Assembly: GCA_963797835.1 (NCBI GenBank)
Contig: CAWCRN010000034.1
Span: forward strand, 1-64,000
Length of the DNA stretch: 64,000 nucleotides
Direction of reading: 5' to 3'
Origin: JBDTSW01 sp963797835
Lineage (GTDB): Bacteria; Actinomycetota; Thermoleophilia; Solirubrobacterales; 70-9
Shown: one piece after another, positions 47,171 through 55,222 of the stretch
How the letters are laid out: each line of letters begins with the position of its first letter
Position numbering within the stretch: the first letter of the stretch is position 1
The notes under the pieces: model-generated
The model's database searches: none
The model's input: only the letters and a program-made list of their open reading frames with translations
Told to the model about the DNA's origin: nothing
Position numbers and translations under genes: made by a program

Positions 47171-48025
47171 CTAGTCGCGGGGCGGGTGCGCGGCGCTGCG
47201 CAGCGCGCCGGCGCTGGCCACGACGACCATCGCGATCGCGACCAGCTCGGTGGCCGCGAGCCCCTGGTCGAGGGCGACGAATCCGACGAGGGCCGCGGCC
47301 GCCGGCTCCAGGCTCATCAGCACCCCGAACGTCCCCTTCGGCAGGTAGCGGAGCGCCTCGAGCTCAAACGAGTACGGGATCGCCGAGCTCAGCATCGCCA
47401 GCGCGAACCCCGCGGCCAGGAGCCCGGGATCGACCAGCTCGGTCCCGCCCTGGGCGATCCCGGCCGGGGCCAGCAGGATCGTCGACGCGACCAGGGCGAG
47501 CGCGAGGCCGTCGCCGCCTTCGAACTCCTGCCCGACCCGCTCGGCGAGGAAGATGTAGGCGGCCCAGAAGGCCCCGGCGAGCAGGCAGAGGCCGGCGCCG
47601 AGCAGGTCGAGGTCGTCGCCCAAGCCCGGGCTCAGCAGGAGGATGCCCCCCGCGGCCAGGGCCACCCAGACCAAGTCGCGCGCCCGCCGAGAGCCGACGA
47701 GCGCGACCCCGAGCGGCCCCACGAACTCGAGCGTGACGGCGATCCCCAGCGGCACGCGCTCAAGCCCGGCGTAGAAGCTGAGGTTCATGGCGGCGAGCGC
47801 GACCCCGAACAGCAACGCGCTTCGCAGGGCGTCCCGCGAGCGCCCTCGTATGGCCGGCCTCCACAGCGCCACCAGCACCACGGCCGCGAGGCCCACGCGC
47901 AGCAACACCGTTCCCGCCGGCCCCAGCTCGTCGAAGAGGTTGAACGCGAGCGCCGCGCCCGACTGGACCGAGATGATCGAGCCCGCCACCAGTGCCACCG
48001 GATATGCCTGCCCGCGATCGCGCAT
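47171..48025 (-). CDS. EamA/RhtA-type DMT exporter
   Basis: A 284-residue protein with ten hydrophobic helices in two EamA repeats. NLFDELGPAGTVLLRVGLAA in helix 2 and SSAIPYSFELEALRYLP with GVLMSLEPAAAALVGFVAL in the second half match the RhtA (threonine/homoserine exporter) branch, where SLEPA is conserved. It would export an amino acid or related metabolite. It lies 37 bp from the divergent HTH_42 gene, so both promoters share a very short region. Confidence 0.87.
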   Translation of the reverse strand: MRDRGQAYPVALVAGSIISVQSGAALAFNLFDELGPAGTVLLRVGLAAVVLVALWRPAIRGRSRDALRSALLFGVALAAMNLSFYAGLERVPLGIAVTLEFVGPLGVALVGSRRARDLVWVALAAGGILLLSPGLGDDLDLLGAGLCLLAGAFWAAYIFLAERVGQEFEGGDGLALALVASTILLAPAGIAQGGTELVDPGLLAAGFALAMLSSAIPYSFELEALRYLPKGTFGVLMSLEPAAAALVGFVALDQGLAATELVAIAMVVVASAGALRSAAHPPRD

Positions 48026-48062
48026 CCGCCGAGCCTAGAGACGTGGCTAGGCTCGGCGTCCG

Positions 48063-49190
48063 ATGACCAAGACGAAGGCGACCAGCGCCCCATTCCTCAC
48101 CCGGCGCGAGCTGAACCGGGCGACCCTCGCGCGCCAGCTCCTGCTCCAGCGGGTGCCCATGCCGGCCTTCGACGCGGTCGAGCACCTCGTCGGGCTCCAG
48201 GCACAGGACCCCCACGGGACCTACCCGGGCCTGCTCGCCCGCCTCGAGGGCTTCGATCCTGAGGAGCTGTCCCAGCTCCTGGCCGAGCGCCGGGTCGTGC
48301 GGATCGTCCTGATGCGCGGGACGGTTCACATGGTGAGCGACCGCGACTGCCTGGAGTGGTGGCCGCTCACGCAGCCGGTGCTGGCCCGCACCTTCAAGGG
48401 CTCCGCGTTCTCGAAGGAGCTGGGCGGTGCCGACCTCGCGGAGGTGCTGGAGGCGGGTCACGAGCTGCTCTCAGACGAGCCCATGATCCGTTCGGCGGCG
48501 GGCCGCCGCCTGGGCGAGCGCTGGCCCGACGCGGTCCCCACCTCGCTGGGCCACGCCCTCGGCTACGGCCTGCCGCTGGTCCAGGTCCCGCCGCGCGGGC
48601 TGTGGGGCCAGGGCGGCCAGGCGAAGCTGACCACCGTGCAGAGGTGGCTGGGCCGCGAGCTTGCGGCGGAGCCTTCCATCGATGACCTCGTCCTGCGCTA
48701 CCTGGGCGCGTTCGGCCCGGCGAGCGTGATGGACTTCCAGAACTGGTCGGGCCTCACCCGGATCGCCGAGGTCGCCGAGCGCCTGCGCCCGCAGCTCCGG
48801 ACGTTCCGCTCCGAGGACGGCCGCGAGCTGTTCGACGTGCCCGACGCACCCCGCCCGAGCGCCGAGGTGGAAGCGCCACCGCGATTCCTCCCCGAGTACG
48901 ACAACGTCCTGCTCGGCCACGCCGACCGCTCGCGGCTCGTCGACGCCGACGCCAAGCGGGCCGAGTTCTTCACCGGAAGCGGCCTCGACAGCGGCACGGT
49001 GCTGGTCGACGGGGTGCTGGCGGCCACCTGGAAGCTGACGCGGGACGGGGAGGTCGCCGACCTCTGGGTACGGCCGTTCAAGCGGCTTCGGCGCGCCGAC
49101 CGCGATGGGATCGAGGAAGAGGCGGAGCTGCTGTTCGGGATGATCGCCGCGCCCGACGGCGAGCGGCGGATCCGGATCTCCTCGGACTGA
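48063..49190 (+). CDS. HTH_42 winged-helix protein related to AlkZ DNA glycosylases
   Basis: A 375-residue protein of the HTH_42 superfamily. The N-terminal part has ELNRATLARQLLLQR and then HLVGLQAQDPHGTYPGLLAR. QAQ occupies the place of the Q-x-Q catalytic motif of AlkZ, an interstrand-crosslink glycosylase of Streptomyces, and differs from the Q-x-D form of YcaQ/AlkX. VVRIVLMRGTVHMVS is the usual RGT-H element, and FLPEYDNVLLGHADR lies near the C-terminus. It could remove alkylated bases or open crosslinks, perhaps as self-resistance. The assignment to repair is inference from family and motif. Confidence 0.85.
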   Translation: MTKTKATSAPFLTRRELNRATLARQLLLQRVPMPAFDAVEHLVGLQAQDPHGTYPGLLARLEGFDPEELSQLLAERRVVRIVLMRGTVHMVSDRDCLEWWPLTQPVLARTFKGSAFSKELGGADLAEVLEAGHELLSDEPMIRSAAGRRLGERWPDAVPTSLGHALGYGLPLVQVPPRGLWGQGGQAKLTTVQRWLGRELAAEPSIDDLVLRYLGAFGPASVMDFQNWSGLTRIAEVAERLRPQLRTFRSEDGRELFDVPDAPRPSAEVEAPPRFLPEYDNVLLGHADRSRLVDADAKRAEFFTGSGLDSGTVLVDGVLAATWKLTRDGEVADLWVRPFKRLRRADRDGIEEEAELLFGMIAAPDGERRIRISSD

Positions 49191-49243
49191 GGCCTACCCG
49201 CGTGATCGCAGGCGCCGGTCGGGCGGCGTCGAAAGCATCCCCG

Positions 49244-49831
49244 ATGGCCGCGCGGGTATACGTGATCGAGCTGACGCCGCAGGCGGGGAGGCGGCGCGAC
49301 CCGCGGATCCCGTGGGTGTACGTCGGCTCCAGCGCGCGCGAGCCCGAGACCCGCTTCGACCAGCACCTCAGGGGCTACCGCTCGTCCAGGATCGCCAAGC
49401 GCTTCGCGTTGCGCCTGCGCCCCGACCTCTACGAGGACCTGCCGCCGTTCGGGACCTCGGCGAAGGCGCGCGCGGCGGAGGTCGCGCGGGCCCGGGAGCT
49501 GGCCGGCGCCGGCTTCGTCGCCCACTGCGACGGCACGTCCCATGGATGGGGCGAGGGCGGCTGGAGCGAGTGGGACGCCGCGCGCCTGGATCCGGTCGCG
49601 GCCCACGTCGACGACGCCGCGGTCGAGCTTTACGACGCCTCCTTCGAGCCGCTGGAACCGGCCGTATGCTCTCGCCTCCTCCACGGCGAGCGCGGGTTCT
49701 GGCTTCAGCGCTACATCGATCCCGGCGACCCGCCGCCGGCCTACGGCCGGTTCGGTCACGTTCGCCTGGATGTGCTGGAGGGGCGCTGCGGCGCCTACGC
49801 CTCGCGCCTTTCGCCCACGACCAGCACGTAG
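49244..49831 (+). CDS. GIY-YIG-like domain protein
   Basis: The first 60 residues show RVYVIELTP and WVYVGSSAREPETRFDQHLRG, a good match to the GIY-YIG pattern (here VYVIEL and VYVGSS) with the downstream Arg and His and a later glutamate. Most of the remaining 130 residues lack known motifs but include HCDGTSHGWG and ARELAGAGF. It may be a nuclease-like protein or a diverged non-catalytic member. The ATG at 49244 gives a clean N-terminus; an upstream GTG at 49202 is also open. It is convergent with the methyltransferase gene and overlaps it by 37 bp. Confidence 0.65.
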   Translation: MAARVYVIELTPQAGRRRDPRIPWVYVGSSAREPETRFDQHLRGYRSSRIAKRFALRLRPDLYEDLPPFGTSAKARAAEVARARELAGAGFVAHCDGTSHGWGEGGWSEWDAARLDPVAAHVDDAAVELYDASFEPLEPAVCSRLLHGERGFWLQRYIDPGDPPPAYGRFGHVRLDVLEGRCGAYASRLSPTTST

Positions 49832-50598
49832 GGCCGCGGCTGGCTGACGCCGCCCCCCTCCGCCGGGTACTGCTCGAAGTAGGCGATCCAATCCGCCTTC
49901 AGCGCCTCTCGGCGCTCGTCGTCCAGCGAGTTCGCCAGCGCCTTGGTCGGCCCGTAGGAGGTCGAGAACAGCTCCCACACGTCCTCGGCCGAGTCGCCGG
50001 GCTGCGGCACGTCGCCCTCCTCGTAGCGGAGGTCGAACGCGTCGCCCAGCAGCTCCTCGAGGTGGTCGCGGTCGCCCCACTGGAACGGGCTTCCGGCGCC
50101 CTCGGGCGGGGGTGGCTGGTAGGCCGCCATCACCTTGAAGAACGCGGCGACGCCCTCGGTGGGATGCCACGTCAGCAGGCCGAGTCGCCCGCCCGGCTTC
50201 GTCACCCGGGCCAGCTCGCGGCCGACCGCGGCGTGGTCGGGGGCGAACATGACGCCGAACGTCGAGGTGACCGTGTCGAACGAGGCGTCGTCGTAGGGCA
50301 GGTTCTCAGCGTCGCCCACGTCGAAGGTGACCTCGACGCCCGCGTCGCGTGCGCGGTCCTTGGCGCTCTCGATCAGGTCGGGGGCGAGGTCGAGCCCGGT
50401 GACGTCGGCGCCACCGGCGGCCGCGCGCGTGGCGATCTCGCCGGTGCCCGTCGCCACGTCCAGCCACTTCTCGCCCTCGCGCGGCTCGATCACCCGCAGC
50501 AGATGGTCGTGCGCCGCCCTCAGGTGCTCGCTGATCCGCTCGTACGGGCCGCTGCCCCAGACGACGCTGTGCTTCTCCTTCAGCTCCTCGAAAGCCAT
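49795..50598 (-). CDS. Class I SAM-dependent methyltransferase
   Basis: A 267-residue Rossmann-like methyltransferase of the UbiE/Methyltransf_11 type. Motif I is EKWLDVATGTGEIATRAA, the acidic loop is VTGLDLAPDLIESAKDRA, motif II is GDAENLPYDDASFDTV, and motif III is LARVTKPGGRLGLLTW. The C-terminal part, with FQWGDRDHLEELLGDAFDL, is typical of small-molecule methyltransferases. The substrate cannot be inferred. The DUF2630 gene is divergent with a 97-bp gap. Confidence 0.88.
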   Translation of the reverse strand: MAFEELKEKHSVVWGSGPYERISEHLRAAHDHLLRVIEPREGEKWLDVATGTGEIATRAAAGGADVTGLDLAPDLIESAKDRARDAGVEVTFDVGDAENLPYDDASFDTVTSTFGVMFAPDHAAVGRELARVTKPGGRLGLLTWHPTEGVAAFFKVMAAYQPPPPEGAGSPFQWGDRDHLEELLGDAFDLRYEEGDVPQPGDSAEDVWELFSTSYGPTKALANSLDDERREALKADWIAYFEQYPAEGGGVSQPRPYVLVVGERREA

Positions 50599-50695
50599 GC
50601 CTCTCCTCTCGGTTCAGGTCAGTGCGAAAGCTAGTCATGCGGTCCGGGATGTGCGTTTTCGGCGGTCCTGAGTGCGTGGGCGCTAAGGTCAGCCT

Positions 50696-50938
50696 GTGGA
50701 CGACGCCGACCTGCGCGACCGGATCGAGGCGATGGTCGCCGAGGAGCGACAGCTGCTCGATGCCGGCGAAGGCCAAGGGCCGGACGATCAGCGGCACGCC
50801 CGGCTGGCGGAGTTGAAGATCGAGCTGGATCGGTGCTGGGACCTGCTGCGCCAGCGCGAGGCGCGCGAGGAGTTCGGACTTGATCCCGATCGGTCCTCGG
50901 TTCGTGACACCGACACCGTCGAGGGCTACGAGCAGTAG
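50696..50938 (+). CDS. DUF2630 family protein
   Basis: An 80-residue, mostly alpha-helical cytosolic protein. LRDRIEAMVAEERQLLD and RHARLAELKIELDRCWDLLRQ with REAREEFGLDP and a C-terminal VEGYEQ are characteristic of the actinobacterial DUF2630 family, which has no known function. The cNMP-TrxR-like gene starts 17 bp downstream, so the two may be cotranscribed. Confidence 0.9.
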   Translation: MDDADLRDRIEAMVAEERQLLDAGEGQGPDDQRHARLAELKIELDRCWDLLRQREAREEFGLDPDRSSVRDTDTVEGYEQ

Positions 50939-50955
50939 TTCGCCGGCCAGGAGAG

Positions 50956-52632
50956 GTGACCGACGAAGAGCCGCCGATCGCGGCGGGGGTTCCCGAGACC
51001 CCCGACCGCGACGGAGCCTTTCCCCGCCTCAACGAGTCTCAGAGGGCGAGCCTGCGCGAGCTCGGCCGGGTTCGCAGCGTCGAAGCGGGGGAGGTGCTGT
51101 TCGCCGCCGGGGAGCGGGGCAGCCACTTCTTCGTGATCGAGTCCGGAGCCGTGGCGATCGTCCAGGGGCATGGCCGGGAGGACCGGATCATCGCCGTCCA
51201 TGGGCAGCACCGCTTCCTGGGCGAGCTGGGCCTGATCACCGGGCAGACGCTCTACCTCTCCGCAATCGTCCGCGACCCCGGCGAGGTGATCGAGATCCCA
51301 CTCGAGCGGCTCCCGGAGATAGCCCGCACGGACAAGCCCCTGAGCGACCTCATCCTGGGCGCGTTCATGGCGCGGCGCTCGATCCTGATCGACGTCGGTA
51401 CGGGGATCAGGCTGATCGGATCCCGGTTCTCGCCGGACTCCCGGCGCCTGCGCGAGTTCCTGGCCCGGAACCGAATGCCGTACGAGTGGATCGACCTCGA
51501 GGACGACGACCAGGCGGACGCCCTGCTCGGCAGCCTGGGCGTCGAGCCCGGCGAGACCCCCGTGGTGGTGGCGAGCGATGGCGGGGTCCTGCACAACCCG
51601 AGTCCGGCGGAGCTCGGCAGGGCGATCGGGCTCGGCTCCCCCGCAGGGACCCCGGTGATGTGCGACGTCGTCATCGTCGGGGCAGGCCCGGCCGGCCTCT
51701 CGGCCGCGCTCTACGCGGCATCGGAGGGGCTTGACGTCCTCGAGATCGAGGCGGTCGCCTCGGGCGGCCAGGCCAGCACCTCGGCCATGATCGAGAACTA
51801 CCTCGGCTTCCCCTCCGGGGTGTCGGGCACCGAGCTCGCTCAGAGGGCCGGGCTCCAGGCCGGGAAGTTCGGGGCGCGCATCAACGTGCCGGTCGAGGCC
51901 GTCGGGATTCACAGCGAGTCAGGCCGGCACGAGATCGCGCTGTCGGACGGCCAGACGGCCACCGGTCGCACCGTCGTCATCGCCACGGGAGCCCGGTATC
52001 GCCGGCTCGACGTGCCGCGGCTGGAGGAATTCGAGGGCGGGGGCGTCTACTACGCCGCCACCCAGGCGGAGGCGACGCTCTGCGCGGACGACCCGGTCGT
52101 GATCGTCGGCGGCGGAAACTCGGCCGGGCAGGCCGCGGTCTTCCTGTCCGGCCGTGTTTCGAGCTGCCGGCTGCTTATCCGGGGTGGCGATCTGGGGAAG
52201 TCGATGTCGAAATACCTCGTCGACCAGATCGAGCGCAACGACGCGATCGAGGTCTGGACGCACTCGGAGGTGGTCGAGCTGATCGGCGAGCACGAGCTGG
52301 AGGGCATCAGGATCGCGGACGCGCGTTCCGGCGAACGCGTCGAGCAGCCGACCCGCGCGCTATTCGTGTTCATCGGCGCCTCGCCTCACACCGAGTGGCT
52401 GGAGGGCCAGATCGCGAGCGACGACTCGGGATTCCTGCTCACCGGGCGTGACGTCCGTGGCGAGGACCTACGGGAGTACGACGGCGAGCGCCCCCTTTTC
52501 CTCGAGACGAGCCGCCCGGGCATCTTCGCCGTCGGCGATGTCCACTCGGGCTCGATCAAGCGCGTGGCCTCAGCCGTCGGCGAGGGCTCGATGGCAGTCC
52601 GGCTGATTCACCAGCGGCTCGCTGCCTTCTAG
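50956..52632 (+). CDS. Cyclic-nucleotide-binding/thioredoxin-reductase-like fusion lacking CxxC
   Basis: Three parts can be seen in 558 residues. Residues 20-140 form a cNMP-binding beta-barrel (EVLFAAGERGSHFFVIESGA and FLGELGLITGQTLY). Residues 150-230 look like a degenerate thioredoxin-fold or linker domain. Residues 235-558 match thioredoxin reductase: VVIVGAGPAGLSAALYAAS, GGQASTSAMIENYLGFP, VVIATGARYRRL, VVIVGGGNSAGQAAVFL and GIFAVGDVHSGSIKRVASAV. The redox dithiol normally at YCATCDG is replaced by YYAATQAEA, so it cannot reduce thioredoxin in the usual way. It is probably a ligand-controlled FAD/NAD(P)H oxidoreductase. AGGAG lies just before the GTG. Confidence 0.9.
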   Translation: MTDEEPPIAAGVPETPDRDGAFPRLNESQRASLRELGRVRSVEAGEVLFAAGERGSHFFVIESGAVAIVQGHGREDRIIAVHGQHRFLGELGLITGQTLYLSAIVRDPGEVIEIPLERLPEIARTDKPLSDLILGAFMARRSILIDVGTGIRLIGSRFSPDSRRLREFLARNRMPYEWIDLEDDDQADALLGSLGVEPGETPVVVASDGGVLHNPSPAELGRAIGLGSPAGTPVMCDVVIVGAGPAGLSAALYAASEGLDVLEIEAVASGGQASTSAMIENYLGFPSGVSGTELAQRAGLQAGKFGARINVPVEAVGIHSESGRHEIALSDGQTATGRTVVIATGARYRRLDVPRLEEFEGGGVYYAATQAEATLCADDPVVIVGGGNSAGQAAVFLSGRVSSCRLLIRGGDLGKSMSKYLVDQIERNDAIEVWTHSEVVELIGEHELEGIRIADARSGERVEQPTRALFVFIGASPHTEWLEGQIASDDSGFLLTGRDVRGEDLREYDGERPLFLETSRPGIFAVGDVHSGSIKRVASAVGEGSMAVRLIHQRLAAF

Positions 52633-52645
52633 CGCAGGTACCTGG

Positions 52646-53686
52646 CTAGGGGAGCTCGAGGGGCAGCCCGAAGCGCGGGAAGTGCAGGGGGTCGGCGAAG
52701 GCCGTGATGTCCTTGATCCGCTCTCCCTCGAAGGTGATGACGTCGAGCGCCGCGGCGGTGTAGCGCCCCGTGTCGGCGTCCAGGTTGTAGTAGGCCACCG
52801 CGGGCTGGGCGTTGGCCCGGGTGGGGATGGCCCGCGACGGCGGGCAGACTCCCACCGTGGCCTTGACGAACGCCAAGACGTCCGCCCGGCCGCGCCACCA
52901 GCTCGGCGACGGGGGCATCGAGAACGTGACGTCGGCGGCCAGGAGCGCCCGCAGCGCGTCCACGTCGCTCCTGGCCCAGGCTTCGACGTAGGCCTCGACC
53001 AGGTCGCGGGCCCGCTCGTCGCCCAGCGAGCGCAGCGTCGCCTGCTGGGTCCGCTCCGGAAGCCGCTCGTCAACGGCCTTGCGGGCCCGCTGCAGGGCGC
53101 TGTTCACCGACGCGACGGTCGTCTCCAGTGACTCCGCGGTCTCGCGGGCCGAGAAGCCGAGCACCTCGCAGAGGATGAGGACGGCCCGCTGGTTCGGCGG
53201 CAGGTGCTGGAGTGCGGCCACGAAGGCGAGCTCGACCGCTTCGCGTTGCTCGAAGCGAGCCTCGGGAGCGGCATAGCCGTCCGCGAGCGCGACCATCTCA
53301 TCGGGGTATGGCTCGATCCACACGGATTCGACCAGCGGCTCGCTCACGTCGGCGGGGTCCGTGCTGGGGCTCGGCGGGCCGTGCTCGGCAGGAAGCACGC
53401 GCTTGGGCCGGCGCGCGATCGCGTCCAGGCAGACGTTGGTCGCGATCCGGTACAGCCAGGCCCGCGACGAGCTTCGGCCCTCGAAACCCGAGAGGCCGCG
53501 CCACGCGCGTAGGAGGGCCTCCTGGAGCGCGTCCTCGGCGTCGTGGGGAGAGCCCAGCATCCTGTAGCAGTGGGCGTGAAGCTCGCCGCGGTGGCGCTCG
53601 ACGAGGCGCTGGAAGGCGACCTCGTCGCCCTCGCGAGCCGCGTCGAGCAGCTCCTGTTCCGGCGGGACCGTGGTCGAGGTTGCCAT
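52646..53686 (-). CDS. ECF sigma factor with C-terminal SnoaL-like domain
   Basis: A 346-residue extracytoplasmic-function sigma factor. Region 2 includes HCYRMLGSPHDAEDALQEAL and the -10-reading RAWLYRIATNVCLD. Region 4 is LPPNQRAVLILCEVLGFSAR with the recognition helix around ETAESLETTVASVNSALQRA. After residue 215 an NTF2/SnoaL-like domain follows (LVEAYVEAWARSDVDALRAL), as in the ECF41/SigJ-like groups, in which this domain takes part in self-regulation. No anti-sigma factor is adjacent. It is encoded 33 bp downstream of the hemerythrin gene on the same strand. Confidence 0.9.
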   Translation of the reverse strand: MATSTTVPPEQELLDAAREGDEVAFQRLVERHRGELHAHCYRMLGSPHDAEDALQEALLRAWRGLSGFEGRSSSRAWLYRIATNVCLDAIARRPKRVLPAEHGPPSPSTDPADVSEPLVESVWIEPYPDEMVALADGYAAPEARFEQREAVELAFVAALQHLPPNQRAVLILCEVLGFSARETAESLETTVASVNSALQRARKAVDERLPERTQQATLRSLGDERARDLVEAYVEAWARSDVDALRALLAADVTFSMPPSPSWWRGRADVLAFVKATVGVCPPSRAIPTRANAQPAVAYYNLDADTGRYTAAALDVITFEGERIKDITAFADPLHFPRFGLPLELP

Positions 53687-53719
53687 GGTGACCAGAGTAG
53701 AGAGGTCGATTGCCCGGCT

Positions 53720-54227
53720 CTACGCGCCTCGCAGCCCCGTCATCGAGCGCATCGTGTCCGCGACGCTCTCCTCCTCGTATGCGAGGTGCTCGAGAAGGTG
53801 CCCTGAGAGGGCCTCGAGCGCCTCGGCGACCTTGGCGCGACCGGCGGACTCGGCATCGGCCGACAGCTCCCGGGCGGCGTCCTCGACATCGATCGAGGAG
53901 CCCCGAGACCTTTCGGTGGTCGGCCTCGAGCCGATCGACCACCGGGTCGAGGTCGGGGTTGGCCACGCGCAGGGCCGGGAACAGCAGCCGGTCCTCGGCG
54001 CCGTGGTGGGCGTGGACGAAGCTGCAGTAGTGAAGGCAGTTGACCTTGAGCTTCCAGAGCGGCCCGTTGGTCCGCAGCTCGTCCAGCTCCTCCCGCACCT
54101 CGGCCGCGGGCTTACCGTTGGTAACGGCCTTGGCCAGCTCGCGCACGGTCTCGAGGTCGCGGCGGACCATGCTGTGGACCCACAGGAGTTCCTCGTAGAG
54201 CGCCTCGCCTGCGGTACTGCTGTTCAT
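53720..54227 (-). CDS. Hemerythrin-like (DUF/HHE) protein (one indel)
   Basis: A small four-helix bundle with hemerythrin-type iron ligands: HSMVRRDLE, HYCSFVHAHHGAEDRLLFPAL (HxxxE), DHRKVSGLL and, after correcting a frameshift near 53897, HLLEHLAYEEESV. The corrected C-terminus reads VEDAARELSADAESAGRAKV and stops at 53720 after SMTGLRGA. Such HHE proteins bind O2, NO or store iron. Its ATG may overlap the end of the SbnA gene as ATGA, so it could be the last gene of the diaminopropionate cluster or a separate gene read with the sigma factor. Confidence 0.82.
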
Positions 54228-55221
54228 CGTGTGCCTGACGATAGGGATGGCGGGTGCTCGCCTCGGTGTCTAATACGTCCTCGCCGTAGGACTCCTCGAC
54301 CCAGCTCTTGTCGTAGATGGTCTGCAGGTAGCGCTCGCCCAGGTCGGGGGCGATTGCCACCGCGGTGAGGTCGGATGCGCGGTGCTGCGCCATCCAGCCC
54401 ATCGCCCCGCTCACCACCGTGCCCGTCGAGCCGCCGAACAGGAAGCCGCGCCTCGCCAGGCGGTGGCAGGTGCGGACCGTCTCGGGCTCGGAGACCTGCA
54501 CCACGTCGTCCACATAGGACGGGTCGAGCATCGGGGGCCGGACGCTCGCGCCCACGCCGGGGATCATGCGCCGCCCCGACTTGCCGCCGAATGTCACCGA
54601 GCCGACCGCGTCCACGGCGACGATCCGCACCGCCGGGTGCCGCTCGCGCAGGTAGCGGGCGCATCCCATCAGGGTCCCGGTGGTGCCGGCTCCGACGAAC
54701 AGCACGTCGAGGTCCGGGAACTGGCGGACGATGTCCGGCGCCGTCCTGCGGTAGTGGGCGCCCCAGTTGTTCTCGCTGTTGTATTGGTCGAGCCACACGT
54801 AGCGGTCGTCGGATGCGCACAGTGCGCGGACGTGTGCGATCCGCGCGCCGAGCAGGCCGCCGTCGGCGTCCGTGGCCTCGGTGATCACATGCACCTCGGC
54901 ACCCAGCGTCTCCATCAGCCGCCTGGTCGTCGGGTTACACCGCGAGTCGGTCACGCAGACGAAGCCGTAGCCCTTGCTCGCCGCCAGCATGCTGAGCGCG
55001 ACGCCCAGGTTTCCGGAGGAGGACTCGACCAGGACCGACCCCGGGCGCAGGGTGCCGTCTCGCTCCGCTGCCTCGACCATCTCGGCCGCCGCCTTCAGCT
55101 TGATCGAGCCGGCGAAGTTGAAGCCCTCGCACTTCAGGAACAGCGAGCGGCCGAATACCGGCTCGAGGTCGACGTAGAGGTCGGGCTCGTTGAACTCGTG
55201 GGGGGCGCTGATCACGGGCAT
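54112..55221 (-). CDS. sbnA: 2,3-diaminopropionate biosynthesis protein SbnA
   Basis: A PLP-dependent beta-replacement enzyme of the cysteine-synthase fold. In Staphylococcus, SbnA joins O-phospho-L-serine and L-glutamate to give N-(1-amino-1-carboxyl-2-ethyl)-glutamate. The PLP lysine lies in FAGSIKLKAAAEM, the phosphate-binding and Asn loop is ESSSGNLGVALSM, and ADGGLLGARI, WLDQYNSENNWGAHY and VDAVGSVTFGGKSG are features of this subfamily, not of ordinary CysK. The ATG at 55221 is 1 nt after the sbnB stop. The frame is open to 54112, but the tail after GEDVLDTEAS overlaps hemerythrin. A small indel near 54245 would end it at 54224 with an ATGA overlap. Confidence 0.92.
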   Translation of the reverse strand: MPVISAPHEFNEPDLYVDLEPVFGRSLFLKCEGFNFAGSIKLKAAAEMVEAAERDGTLRPGSVLVESSSGNLGVALSMLAASKGYGFVCVTDSRCNPTTRRLMETLGAEVHVITEATDADGGLLGARIAHVRALCASDDRYVWLDQYNSENNWGAHYRRTAPDIVRQFPDLDVLFVGAGTTGTLMGCARYLRERHPAVRIVAVDAVGSVTFGGKSGRRMIPGVGASVRPPMLDPSYVDDVVQVSEPETVRTCHRLARRGFLFGGSTGTVVSGAMGWMAQHRASDLTAVAIAPDLGERYLQTIYDKSWVEESYGEDVLDTEASTRHPYRQAHDEQQYRRRGALRGTPVGPQHGPPRPRDRARAGQGRYQR

Positions 55222-55222
55222 G

